In this document: piece by piece, positions 33,586-45,361 of the stretch
Layout: each line of letters opens with the position of its first letter
How positions within the stretch are numbered: the first letter of the stretch is position 1
Source of the DNA: Xylocopa sonorina
Taxonomy: Eukaryota; Arthropoda; Insecta; Hymenoptera; Apidae
Assembly (NCBI RefSeq): GCF_050948175.1
Contig: NC_135194.1
Location: 5,572,033-5,636,032 of the forward strand
DNA: 64,000 nucleotides
Direction of reading: 5' to 3'
Translations under genes and position numbers: made by a program
Notes under the pieces: model-generated
Databases searched by the model: none
Seen by the model: the letters and a program-made list of their open reading frames with translations, nothing else
Told to the model about the DNA's origin: nothing

Positions 33586-35948
33586 CATAACTACACTTCC
33601 ATCTCGGGGCGTAGGCAACCTCCGCAACTTTCCCGAGGATAAGGCTATGCAGTAAGCCTTCCGCAGTTACGGAGGAGCAGAGATCCGCTCCGATTGAACG
33701 TTCATTCACGTAATGTAATGTAATGATCGGCGGATTCAATCGGAGCGAGTCCGTGTCGAATACAGGAGCGCCTTTGGCGAAATGGGAACGCACAGTCGGA
33801 AAAGAATAAAATTTTATTAAAAAATCGTATGGAAATCCGATATTTCGACGCGTATCTAATATACATCTAACTAAAACGTAATTCGAAAAATACAAAGGAT
33901 AAGAAGGAATATTCTCCAATATATGACATATAACTCAACGAATACAAGGGAGAACACTCGATCTCAATGTAGTGAAACCGGGGCGCCATCCTGAAGTAAT
34001 CGTATAACGCCGATTTCGGGATGGTGTAGAGAGGGAATGTGAAGAGTAGAAAGCATAAAATAACAAAAACGTAACTAAAGAGAAAGAAAAAGAAAATCTG
34101 TAGAAGAAATATTGAAATATCAAACAACAGATTATATACCATACCGTAAGGGCAAGGTACAACGAAATAGGCGATATCGTGAGAGAAAATTTAAAAAATC
34201 GAGAAACTTGAAAAGAAAATAATAATTTAGATTGAACGAATCAACATCACTGATTCCGGCAAGCTTAATGGGAAACGCATGACTACGAATCGGTTAGAGT
34301 ATAAGATAGATGCTGGTCGCAGTTCGAGTGGTCCTAGGAGTTCCTCGTCCGTATCAGGGTAGGCAATAGGATGATGGAGGACATGCAGCCTCCACCCCAA
34401 CCCCCACCAGCGGCGTGAGCCCCATCGGGTCCTGGCAGAAGATTAAAGATTGGGCAGGGGATTTAGAGCCTCCTGTCGATGACACAAAAGGATAGGGATA
34501 CAGAATCGAATACGAAAAGCTTATATAAAGGAGAAAAAGAAAGCCTCGGAAGGAAGCACAGGCACGAAAGGAGAAGCATCAGGAGCCGAAGTAAGGAAAC
34601 CAAAAACAAAGTGCAGGATAATGGGAAGGCTACGATAATAATAAGGATAATGAAACCGATAATAAAAACAGAGGAGTATGTCGGCCTCACTGAGGCAAAG
34701 AGGGCCTACGTTCAGATGCAATTTAAGGCTCCTGTTGGCGATCCACCATGGCACAGGCATCTCGCCACCAACGGATAAGTTGAAATCGCGTGTTTCGGAA
34801 ATGGAGGATTTCCTCCAGGAGGCAAGGAATAAGCCTCGGAGCTTGGGCCTTGAGGAGGCCAATAAGATCGAATTGGCTGCGGCCAAATCGAGAAACCTCA
34901 AGGGTACCATCCAGGGATCTAAGGGTTGGTGCCAGGTGCTTGAGGGCTGCCATCATCGAATTGACGCAGAGGGTGAAACGTCCGGTTACACTACCGCCGA
35001 ATAAAGACATTACTGCGCTGAAGGCGCAGTTAGAGGCCTTGCAGGCAGAAGATAAGTGCCTGCAAGGCAGACTCAGTGCATTGGAGAGGCGATTTCTAGG
35101 CCCGCCATCATTGTTGGCGGACCTGGAGATCGCGAGCTACGCGAGGCTATCACCAGCCTCGCCCTTGAAGGAAGTGGAGACTGTCCCCACGCAATGGTGT
35201 CTCGGCACCCGAGAAGGAGACGGAGTTCGCACTACTCGATCAGGTAGCGGACCTGATTAACACTAAAATGGAGGAGATCTTTCCTGCAAAGAAGAGGGAC
35301 GCCTTGCCCTCGAGTGGTCTGGTGACACAGGCCACCGAAGGCAAGACGAAGAAGAAGAAGCAGGAGAAGAAGAAAGGAAAGAGGGTTGTGGCTTCGAAAG
35401 CCAAGCAGTCGAGCACTTCCCTATCATCTTCTGAAGTCAAAAATGCCCCATCTGGGGTATCAAGACGGTTGGCGTTGGCGCGCCAAGAATTGAAGTGCTC
35501 GGCTGCAGCGGTACCAGCCCCATCAACTTCTTCTGGTGCTGCAAAGGAAGGTACATGAGTCCAGGTTGTGGGGCAGAAAGGCCACAAGGGCGGTCAATAA
35601 AGCCCAATCGGCCCCTGCCCCACCAGCCCAAGGCCCAGAAAGAAAAGAATGCGGAAAATAGGCCAAAGTTGGGTCGGCTGCCGCGTACCGCGGTAATAGC
35701 GTTGACCCTCCAGCCTGGCTGTAAGTTCACATATACGGACGTTATGATTGCTGCCAGGCAGAGGGTGAAGCGAGCCGACGTTGGGGTGGAAAGTGTCCGC
35801 CCCAAGAAAGCATGAACCAGCGGGCTACTTCTTGAAATTGCCGGTCCGGAGAACGAGGCCACAGCAGTTGCTGTGACTGAAATGATGCGTAAGGGTTTGA
35901 CCGGCAATGGCGTCACGGTATCCAGGCCGAGCAAGAAGGCAGATCTCT
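33586..35948 (+). mobile_element. chimeric R1-clade retrotransposon 4 (leader of type 1, gag of type 2)
   Basis: The leader and basic ORF1 start (33586-34670) match, inverted, the leader of retrotransposon 1 (14900-15998). From about 34672 the sequence matches ORF1 of retrotransposon 2 (from about 16890 onward), starting at EYVGLTEAKRAYVQ. It ends at 35948 inside ORF1 at a junction with 18S rDNA. Either two related families recombined, or a deletion fused neighbouring copies. Confidence 0.75.
34479..35948 (+). pseudogene. chimeric R1-clade ORF1
   Basis: The first ~65 codons from 34479 give a basic segment (SLGRKHRHERRSIRSRSK) akin to ORF1 of retrotransposon 1. After 34672 comes the EYVGLTEAKRAYVQMQ block, then EMEDFLQEARNKPR and EEANKIELAAAKSRN, as in retrotransposon 2, then a lysine-rich KTKKKKQEKKKGK stretch near 35350 and RVKRADVGVESVRPKKA near 35760-35812. 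Frameshifts occur near 34730, 35000, 35250 and 35560. No zinc knuckles remain because the element is cut at 35948. Confidence 0.72.
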
Positions 35949-35955
35949 GCAAAGC

Positions 35956-36138
35956 TGCAAAGCTGAGACTTAAAGGAATTGACGGAAGGACACAACCAGA
36001 AGTGGAGCCTGCAGCTTAATTTGATTCAACACTGGAAACCTCACCAAGCTCAGACACCGGAAGGATTGACAGATTGAGAGCTGTTTCTTGATTCGGTGGT
36101 GGTGGTGCATGGCCGTTCTTAGTTAGTAAAGCGATACA
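35956..36138 (+). pseudogene. 18S rRNA fragment
   Basis: About 180 bp nearly identical to conserved 18S core sequence: AACTTAAAGGAATTGACGG-like start (here AGACTTAAAGGAATTGACGG), GTGGAGCCTGC, CTTAATTTGA, ACACCGGAAGGATTGACAG and GCATGGCCGTTCTTAGTT. Differences from the consensus (GGAAGGACACAACCAGA for the usual GGGCACCACCAGG) show decay. The left edge carries a duplicated CTGCAAAG at the junction with the retrotransposon. Confidence 0.92.
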
Positions 36139-36480
36139 TGAAAATGACGAAATAACAAATAATGTGCTCGCGTGTGGTCATCGTGACCCGCGAACAGAAA
36201 AATAAAATTTACGAAACAATAAATAATGTGTTCGAACGAGCCGCACTGCCACTCGAACAAAAACCATTGCATCCAATGCAAATACTTAATGGCATGTAAG
36301 CATTACATTCACTGCTCGAAGTATGCAACTCCGCCTCGTGTCAGAGATATCGAGGCGCTCTATCCTCTCAAGCCTGTGCGTAACCCGGAACTATTCGTTC
36401 CGAAATAAAACTTATATGAGTCCAAAGATGGATGAAACAAATACAAAGCTTATGCAGCAAAAAATAATTTTCCTTCAGTC
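36139..36480. other. unclassified sequence between 18S fragment and ITS1
   Basis: AT-rich with a 60-codon open frame (36226-36408), no recognised domain. Position suggests the lost 18S 3' end was replaced by foreign sequence or deleted. Confidence 0.4.
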
Positions 36481-37432
36481 GATCCGTTAAGTTCAGAGAG
36501 GAATATTCGCCGCAGTCTCGTTGTCGAGAGTCTGAAACCCGCCATTGCGAGATCGAAATTTACATGCTGGCTTCGTTTTGTCGGGTAAATGTATACATCG
36601 CTCGAGGCTGTCCTGCGTACGAGATTCCTAACGAAATTACGAATTTTTATTTCGTTTATCTGAGCTATGGAACCGACTCGACTGGATGGTATGGCAATTT
36701 GAAAGAGTTTCGTACCGCTTGTTTACGTATTGCTTGATGGATCGCGCACTTTGCCTTCGCTCTTTGAGTCGACCGTCGTCGTTCGTTCGGAGGAAACGAT
36801 TCGTCGCGCGCAAGTCTCGTTGTCGAAAGTCTGAGAAAAATCGTCATTGCGAGATCGAATAATTTTATACTCGTTTCGTGTTGCCGGGAAAAAATTATAG
36901 ACCGCCTCGAGACCGCCTCGAGACTGTGCAGGACGAATCCTATCGATAATTATGTTCACCCGAATGAGAGCGTCTTGTCGATCTCGATAGCAATACACAT
37001 CTGGCTGTTTGATTTTTTTCTTAGTTCGACGTGCACCTTCGTTCCAGAGGGAACGATTCCGCGTTGTTCGTTGTTTTCGTTGTCGAGAGTCTGTAATCCA
37101 GCCGTTGCGAGCTCGAACTGTTCATGTTTGCTTCGCGTTGTCGGGAGAAAAAAGACCGCCTCGAGGCTACTGGTACGTGGAGGAGTCCTAACGAATTTTT
37201 GAAAGATTTTTTCTTCATACCTGGACGCGTGAACTTTGTAACATTGAGAGACCTTACGTGCCAACCATCGGCGTATCCTATCATATCGTGTTGCCTAAAA
37301 CTCCGTCGAGCGGTGAAAGCCACCACAGTTCGACGACTCCCGCGTCTCTTTCACCGGGGAGACGTTTGGGTACCGACTTGTTCGAACTTAGTACCAAGAG
37401 ACTTAAAGATCAATAAAATATACATATACGAT
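36481..37432 (+). other. ITS1-like spacer with three repeats
   Basis: Between 18S and 5.8S relics. Contains three imperfect direct repeats of about 270-295 bp period (starting near 36515, 36811 and 37080), each with CGTTGTCGAGAGTCTG-like and CGCTCGAGGC or CGCCTCGAGGC motifs. Assignment as ITS1 follows from position. Confidence 0.65.
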
Positions 37433-37552
37433 TACCCTGTACGGCGGATCACTAGTAAACTGCAGGACACATGAACATCGACATTTCGAACGCACATTGC
37501 GGTTCACGGATACAATTCTTAGACCACGCTTAGCTGATGGTCGTTCACGTAA
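37433..37552 (+). pseudogene. 5.8S rRNA with internal deletion
   Basis: Starts ACCCTGTACGGCGGATCACT, then jumps to AACTGCAGGACACATGAACA and continues through CGACATTTCGAACGCACATTGCGG-type sequence to the 3' end. About 40-45 bases (the segment carrying the conserved GATGAAGAACGC) are missing. Length is about 120 against the usual ~155 nt in insects. It cannot be functional. Confidence 0.92.
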
Positions 37553-38894
37553 CCAAAATACTGCTTGCGTTGCGTTTCGTCGATTCCTTTTTACCTGCGG
37601 TGCTCGAATCTGCCCGCCGTAGTTCATTCTCGAATTAAGTTACGAACGTTTCTGAGTTCGGACAGTACCGAAAGGGAGGAGTCGTCTGAGTCGTCGCCGA
37701 GGCAATCTACGATTGACAAAGTGTGTGCACGTGCGGCGTGCGTAAACGTGTTCACAGAACTCGACGGTGTGCCGAACACGAACTCACGTGAGTTCTTCTT
37801 GACGTCATGAGTCGTCCGTTAGACGGACGACCGCCTACGGGAACCGCTTCGTGTTTCGATTGCCGATATTATTCCGCGTTCCGAATTGGCATACCCGCCA
37901 CACGCATCGCCTTCGCCTATCTTTAACGTACGATACGAACATGCCGTGCGCTCGACGTCGTTTAACATTAATTTTTTTTTATGCCACAAGACCGAAGGAG
38001 AATCACGGTCGAGAGAACGTAACTCGAGGGACGATGATGCACATCCGATCGCTCAAAGTTCTTCTCGTATAGCCCCAGGGTGTTTGATTAGAATAACCGG
38101 TTCTATCTGTTTTCTCCGCGTGTGTATACCATGTTCCGCGAGGGAAAAGATCTCTCGCGCGGACTGTCACTCGAACATAGGCCGTCGTTGCGCCCATCGT
38201 GTCTTAATGTTCATGGCCTGTGACGCGCGTCCGCGCTTCGGAGATCTCCCGACGCCAAACTCGAATCGGTACCAGACTCGATAAAGGAAGAAGGGAAGAT
38301 TGGTTCCCCTTTGGTGAGGCTCGAGTTTTTTTTCGACAAGGTGCCGCCTCGGTGACGTAAGATACTACTGCCTTTCTTCGTGATCATTGTGTGCGCTGAT
38401 TACCCCATGTCTCCGTTCTCGAGGCGGGACTGCGCGACCAAAAGCCGATCATCTAGTCCCCGGAAGCGCACCTTGTGCTACGGTTACATCGTTCACTTTT
38501 CCACGCGTGCGTTCCCTTTTATTTCCCACTCACGCAGCAGAGAGATTTGTGCGGGCGCTCCGGTAATAAACTCGGGGAAAAGGAGCCACTCTGTTTCGAT
38601 CTATGCGTGATACGCGCGGAAGATGAAACCGCTGGAGAGTGACGGTGTTGATCGTTCACAGCTACGATGAAGAGGATGGATGTTAAGGAAACGCCGATAC
38701 CATGGTCGTCTAGCTAGAGTCTCGTATTCTTTTTATATTTTTTATAAACTGTATATGAAAACGACGTGAAGAACGAAGAAGTATGTAGTTCTTCTTCTCG
38801 GTTTCTCATCGTCTTGTATATAATACGTATCTCTTTACCTTCCCTCCGTAAGAGCGCTTCATGGCACGAATAAATTTCATGCGTCACGTAAAGA
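37553..38894 (+). other. ITS2-like spacer
   Basis: 1.34 kb between 5.8S and 28S, CpG-rich and without coding motifs. Open frames seen here are incidental. Assigned by position. Confidence 0.7.
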
Positions 38895-40479
38895 CGACCT
38901 CAGATTAGGTGAGATTACCCGCCGAATTTAAGCGTATTACTAAGCGGAGAAAAAAAAACTAACCAGGATTTCCTTAGTAGCAGGGAGCAAACAGGAGTGA
39001 GCCCAGGGAAATTCCGCCGCTGGGAAATGTAGTGTTCGGGGGGATCCGTTTATCCAGAGACAACGAACCGCATCCAAGTCCATCTTGAATGGGACATTTA
39101 CGCACAGAGGGTGCCAGGCCCATAGCGACCGGTACGTGTTTCGGGAGGATCTCTCCTTAAAGTCGGGTTGCTTGAGATTGCAGCCCTATGTGAGTGGTAA
39201 ACTCCAGTTAAGGCTAAATACGACCACGAGAACGATAGCGAACAAGTACCGCGAGGGAAAGTTGAAAAGAACTATGAAAAGAAAGTTCAAGAGTATGTGA
39301 AACCGTTCAGGGGTAAAACTGAGAAATCTAAACGATCGAATCGAGAGATTCATCGGCGACGATATTGACTTCCGATGGCGCGCGATGTCCCGGTGGTACC
39401 TTCGTGGTTTCACAGCGAGCGACAGACCGCCATCAGCAAACGTTCCGGTAATGTAGTCGTGCACTTCTCCCCTAGTAGAATGTCGCGACCAGTTGTACGT
39501 CGGTCTACGGCCCGAGTGGGCGCCTGTGGCGCCGTAATCTTGCGCACAAGGCAGATCCTCGGTCGCTCAGTCGGCTACACGACGGTACTCGTGCGGTATT
39601 GGGCCGCAACCAATCCATTCTCGAATGTATGTCGTCTAGCCCGCCGCAAGCTCGGTCAAACTACCCAATGGTACGGACTTTGCGCCGGCGCAGGGCCTGA
39701 CCTGGTCAGCTGTTAGCAGGCGGTGTCCTCGGACTGGCCAAGCTTCGAATTACCGGTCGACGACGCTACTACTTTAGGTACTCTCAGGATCCGTCTTGAA
39801 ACACGGACCAAGGTGTCTAACATGTGTGCAAGTCGTTGGGATTTATAAACCTAAAGACGAAGTGAAAGTGAATGTCAGCCTTCGCGTCGACCAAGGGAGG
39901 ATGGGTTGTGTACCCGTGCGGCCTCGCACTCCCGGGGCGTCTCGTTCTTATCGCGAGAAGAGGCGCACCTAGAGCGTACACGTTGGGACCCGAAAGATGG
40001 TGAACTATACCTGGTTAGGACGAAGTCAGGGGAAACCCTGATGGAGGTCCGTAGCGATTCTGATGTGCAAATCGATCGTCGGAACTGGGTATAGGGGCGA
40101 AAGACTAATGGAACAATCTAATAGCTGGTTCCCTTCGAAGTTTCCCTCAGGATAGTTGGCACTCAAAGATATATACTTGAACATATGTCTGATGAGTCTC
40201 ATTTGGTAAAGCGAATGATTAAAGACCTTGAGGCCGAAACGACCTCAACCTACTTTCAAACTTTAAATGGTTGAGATCTCTGGCTTGCTTGAACGAACTT
40301 GAACTATAAAGCTACGAGATATTGGATCAGAGTGCCAAGTGGGCCAATTTCAGTAAGCAGAACTTGCGCTGTGGGATGAACCAAACGCAGAGTTAAGGCG
40401 CCTAAGTCGACGCTCATGTAATACCATGAAAGGTGTTGCTTGCTTAAGACAGCAGGACGGTGGCCATGGAAATTGGAAT

Positions 40480-40517
<38 letters not shown>

Positions 40518-41179
40518 CTAGCCCTGAAAATTGATGGCGCTGAAGCGTCGCGCCTATACTCCGCCGGCAGTGGCAAGTAGGAAGGCACACGAGTGTGGGT
40601 CTTTCATGAAGCTCTGATCAGTAGATGGGTCGCGGTGGCGTGCGCAGAAGGGTCTGGGCGTAAGCCTGTCCGGAGCTGCTGTCGGTGCAGATCTTGGTGG
40701 TAGTAGCAAGTACTCCAGCGAGGTAAGTCAGTCGATCCTAAGCCCTAAGAGAAATCATACGTAAGTGTGGTGTACTAAAAACAGCAATCGAAGGAAACAT
40801 ACACAAAAAAGTGAGCGAAAGATACACACACATTAGGAGAACGGGAACCGGTTCCTATTCCGGAATCCGGCAGCGGAACCGTATACCAATCCGGGCCCTT
40901 ATAAGAGTGTTCGTCGGGATTCCGTGCCTTGACTTCCCACGGGTCTTCTTTGCTGCGAAGCTTTAGCGACGGTTCGCTGTAGCTGTCGTTCTCTTCGGCC
41001 ACCATTCAACGCTCAGCTCAGAACTGGGACGGACTAGAGGAAGCCAACTGTTTAATTAAGACAAAGCATTGCGATGATCTCCAAGGTAGTTGACGTAATA
41101 TGATTTCTTCCCAGTGCTCTGAATGTCAATGTGCAGAAATTCAAAAAAGTGTGGGTAAACGGCGGGAGTAACTATCTCT
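38895..41179 (+). pseudogene. 28S rRNA pseudogene (5' ~2.3 kb, to the R2 site)
   Basis: Begins CGACCTCAGATTAGGTGAGA (consensus GACCTCAGATCAGG...) and follows 28S through ACTAAGCGGAG, AACTAACCAGGATTTCCTTAG, TCTAATAGCTGGTTCCCTTCG, GGCAGCGGAACCGT and GTGCTCTGAATGTCAATGTG to GGCGGGAGTAACTAT. Many C-to-T and G-to-A changes and small indels mark it as a decayed copy. It ends at CTCT next to the R2 fragment; downstream 28S is missing. Together with the 18S, ITS and 5.8S pieces this is a relic transcription unit in the plus orientation. Confidence 0.93.
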
Positions 41180-41695
41180 AAGAGAGGTGTGATGTGTCTC
41201 AGAAAGTCTCTCCTACTCAAGACGTACGTCGTACCACGCACAGGTTCTCGCCGGTAACATGGCTCCCCCTATCTGGAGGGTTGCCATGCCTGAACGGCGT
41301 GCGGCGCATACGGCGCTTGGGGGTTGCCTCCCTCATCGTGCTTAAATTTGCTGGCCCTAAACGAATAACAAAGCCTGGGATGACTATTTCTGGCGGAGGG
41401 TGCTTTGACCCGGCCGCACCAGCAACTTCGTGTAGTAAGAACAATACTTACCCTTCTGAGGTGTCTTTACCACCAAGACGGGCCGTGGTGTCCACTACAG
41501 AAGAGGCCACCCTGATTGGAATGACACGAGACTGATCAAACATCTGACGAAAGCTCGATGGAATGTTGAGGAGATCTCCTTGTTGGCTAGATGCGAGGAT
41601 AAGTTGACGATATCAGAAGAGGAATATATTAACCAAGCAATTGATAAGTCTCTCCAATCTCGGACTTTGGAATCCATCAAAGGCTAAAGGAAGAA
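41180..41695 (+). mobile_element. R2 retrotransposon 5' fragment at its 28S target
   Basis: Directly follows 28S GGGAGTAACTATCTCT, the position where R2 elements insert (consensus ACTATGACTCTC|TTAAGG). Plus-strand translation near 41540-41690 gives ARWNVEEISLLARCEDKL, then YINQAIDKSLQ and RTLESIKG, which resembles the Myb-like DNA-binding domain of the R2 N-terminus. Upstream residues include a proline-rich segment without a clear zinc finger. The fragment ends at 41695 where satellite begins. Only the N-terminal region survives. Confidence 0.8.
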
Positions 41696-41699
41696 TGGT

Positions 41700-44600
41700 T
41701 TATCCGCGACTACACTTCAAAAGAATGTGAATTATACAGTTTTATGTAACGGAATACTGCTTCGTAGTGTCTGCGTGTCAAACCAGTAGAGTTCGAATGC
41801 TCCATGGAATGCGATGGCGCATCTCATTTCAACGTTTCAATGTATGTAAGCTGTAATCTTCTGTGCATAGTCTAATGCTTATCAGCTCCTACAAATCGAA
41901 GGAATGTGAATTCTACAGTAGTTTGTATTGGGGTGGGGCTTCATAGTGTCTGCGTGTCAAAGCGTTAGAATTCCAATGCTCCATGCAATGGGATGGCACA
42001 TCTCATTTGAGAGATTCAAAGTAAGTAAGGTGTAATCTCCTATGCATAACATTGTGCTTGATACGGATGGCACTATGAAGTACCATCCCTTTGCAAGGAA
42101 CTACATAATTCACATTCTTTAGAAATGTAGAAGCAGATATACATAATGCTATGCATAAAAGATTAAAGCTTACTTACATTGTAACGTTGAAATGATATGC
42201 GCCACCGTAAAACGGTAACAAAACACTCTCGTGTACGAAACGAATGTATCTTATATATTTAACAGTGAGAATTTAACCAGAACAAAAATACATTAGTAAC
42301 CGTAATAGATGGCCATTTTATGTTTCACAATGAATTTATGTTAATTTCTCTACTTTCTTTAAATTGCGCAATAAATGAAACAAACTTTTCGCGATAGTTT
42401 AAAAGAGACATTGAAAATTTCGATGCCAGCCGCTACAAGTTTACAATCTTTTGAAGCACAGAAGCCAATGAGCATAATATTATGCATAGAAGACTACAGA
42501 TTACTTACTTTCAAAGGTTGAAATCATATGCGCCTTCCCATAGTATGGAGGATTAGAATTATATTGCTTTCACACGTAGACACTATAAAGCGTCACCCCG
42601 TTGCGAGGAAATGTAGAATTCACATTCTTTTGAATTGTAATATCTGATAAGCATAATGCTATGCATTAATTATTGCAGCAAACTTGCTATAAATATTCAA
42701 ATGTAATGCGCCATTGCAATGCATGGAGCATTGAAACTCTATTTGCATGACATGTAGGCGCTATGGAGCGCCATTCCGTTGCATGGAGCAGTATAATTCA
42801 CTGTCCTTAGAAGTGAAGAAACAGGTAAACATAATTTTATGCATAGAACGTTACAACTTACATACTTTGAAACGTTGAAACGGGATGCACCATCGTATTA
42901 CACGAAGCATTATACATCTATTGCTCTGATACGTACGCACTATGTAGCGCCATTCTGCTAAACGGAACTGTAGAATTCTCATTCGTTTGAAGCGTAAAGG
43001 CAAATAAACATAATGATATGCATAGAAGATTAGAGATTACTTAGTTCGAAACGATGTAATGGGATGCGTCATCTCATTGCATGCAGAATTAGAACTCTAT
43101 TTTTTTGATATGCACACTCTACAAAGCGCCATCCTGTTGCCTGGGGCTGTAGAATTCACATTCATCTGAAGTGTAGAAGCAGATAAGCATGATGCTATGC
43201 ACAGAAGATTACAGCTTACTCACTTTGAGACGTTGAAATGAGATGCACCATCGCATTGCATGGAGCATTATAACTCTATTTCATTGAGTCGCAGACATTA
43301 TGAAAAGCCATACCGATGTATGGAACTGTAGAATTCACATTCCTGTGAAGTGTAGATGCATATAAGCACAATGCTATGAGTGGAGGATTACAGCTTACTT
43401 ACTTTGAAAGTTGAAATGAGGTGTGCAATCGCATTGCATGGTGCATTAGAACTCTATTGCTTTGGCACGTACACATTCCGAACCGCCATCTCGCTATAAG
43501 GAAGTGTAGAATTAACATTCTCTTGAAGGGTAGAAGCAGATGAGCATTATTGTATGGATAGAAGATCATAGCTTACGTACTTTGGAACCTTCAAATGTGA
43601 TGAAGAATTGCATTGCATAATGTACTAGAACTCTGTTTCCTTGATTAGTGGACACAATGAAGCCACGTCCCATTGGAGGGAACTATAGAACTCCCATTCG
43701 TTTCAAGTGTAGTAGCAGACAAGCATAATACTGTGCATAGAAGATTACAGCTTATTTACTTTGAGACCTTCATATGGGATGCGCCATCGCATTGCACACA
43801 GCATTAAAGCTCTATTGCTTTGACAACCAGACTATTGAAAGTGGCATCCAATTGCATGGAACTGTAGCATTCACATTCTTATGAAGTGTAGAAGCAGGTG
43901 AGTATAGTGCTATACATACAGGATTACATATTACATACTTTGAACGGTTCAAATGAGATGTGCAATCGCATTGCAAGGAGCATTTAAACTCTATTGCTCA
44001 GACACGAAGACAGTACTAAGTGCCATCCCGGTGCTAGTAATTGTAGAATACATGTTCATTTCAGGTACAGAAGCAAACAAGCATGATGTTATGCCTAGAA
44101 GGATCCAGCTTTCTTACTTTGATATGTTGAAAGGAGATGCGCCATCACATTGCATGGAGCATTATAACTCTATTGCTTTGACACGTAGCTTCCTAGTGTC
44201 TCCGTAACAAAGCAATAGAGTTGCGAAGGTTTTATGCATCGCGATAATATAATCGCATCTCATTTCAACGTTTCAAAGTAAGTAAGATGCAATGTTCAAT
44301 GCATAACATTAAGCTTATCTGCTCCTCATACATATCAAAGCAATGTGAATTCTACAGTTGCTTGCACCAGGTTGGCGCTTCATAGCGTCTGCGTTTCAAG
44401 GCATCAGAATTCTAATACTCCATGCAATGCGATGGCGCATCTGCTTTCAACTTTTATAGTCACTAAGTTGTAATGTTCTATATAACGTATTAAGCTTATC
44501 TGTTTCTACAATTCAAAAGACTGTGAAAACCACAGGTCCTTGCAACAGAATTCCGCTTCGTAATGTCTACGTGTCAATGCAATAGAGTTCAATCGCTGCT

Positions 44601-45359
44601 TGTAACGCAATGGTGCATCAATTTTTAATGTTTGAAAGTAAGTATGCTGTAAACTTATATGCATTGCATTATGCTTATCTGCTACTACACTTGAATGGAA
44701 TTTGTTCCCTTCCAACGGGATGGTGCTCTGTAGTATCTAAGTATCAAAGCAACAGATTTCTAATATTCTATGGAATGCGATGGCGCATCTCATTTCAACG
44801 CTTCAAGGTAAGAAAGCTGTAATGTTCTATGCATCGAGTTATGTTTATCTGTATCAATACTTCAAAAGATTGTGATTTCTACAGTTCTTCGCTACGGGAT
44901 GGCGCTTCATACAGTCTACGTATCAAAGCAATAGAGTTCCCATGCTCCGTGAAATGCGAGGGGGCATCTCATTTCAAATGAATGTGAATCCTACAGTTGT
45001 TTGTGTAACGTCCGGCTTACTGCCTTCCACCCTCCAGCTTCTCCTGCAACACACTGCAGCTATTACAGAATCCTACAGTTACTTGCAACAGGATGGCGTT
45101 TCATAGTGTCTGCTTTTCAAAGCAATCGAATTCTAATGCTTTATGCATCGCGGTGGCGCATAACATATCAACGTTTCAGTGTATGTACGTTTTACTGTTC
45201 GATTCATCGCATTATGTTTCTCTGCTTCTACTCTTCAAAGGAATTTTTTTTTACAGTTTCATGCAACAAAATTGCGCTTCACAGTATCTACGTGTCAAAG
45301 CAATAGAGTTCTAATGCTTTATACAACTCGAAGGCGCATTTCATTTTAACGTTTCAAAA
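41700..45359. repeat. ~179-bp satellite, block 2a (plus, minus, plus)
   Basis: Forward copies from 41700 to about 42060, reverse from about 42060 to about 44190, forward from about 44190 to 45359. Unit landmarks as in block 1. A ~240-bp non-satellite insert interrupts at about 42208-42450, and a ~70-bp one at about 45004-45070. Confidence 0.9.
42208..42450. other. AT-rich insert in the satellite
   Basis: Interrupts a reverse-oriented satellite unit. Contains no open frame of note and no terminal repeats that I can recognise. Confidence 0.45.
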
Positions 45360-45361
45360 TA

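Noticed and set aside
38895..41179. Open frames across the 28S relic.
   Set aside because: They are incidental to rRNA sequence, for example 39375-39716.
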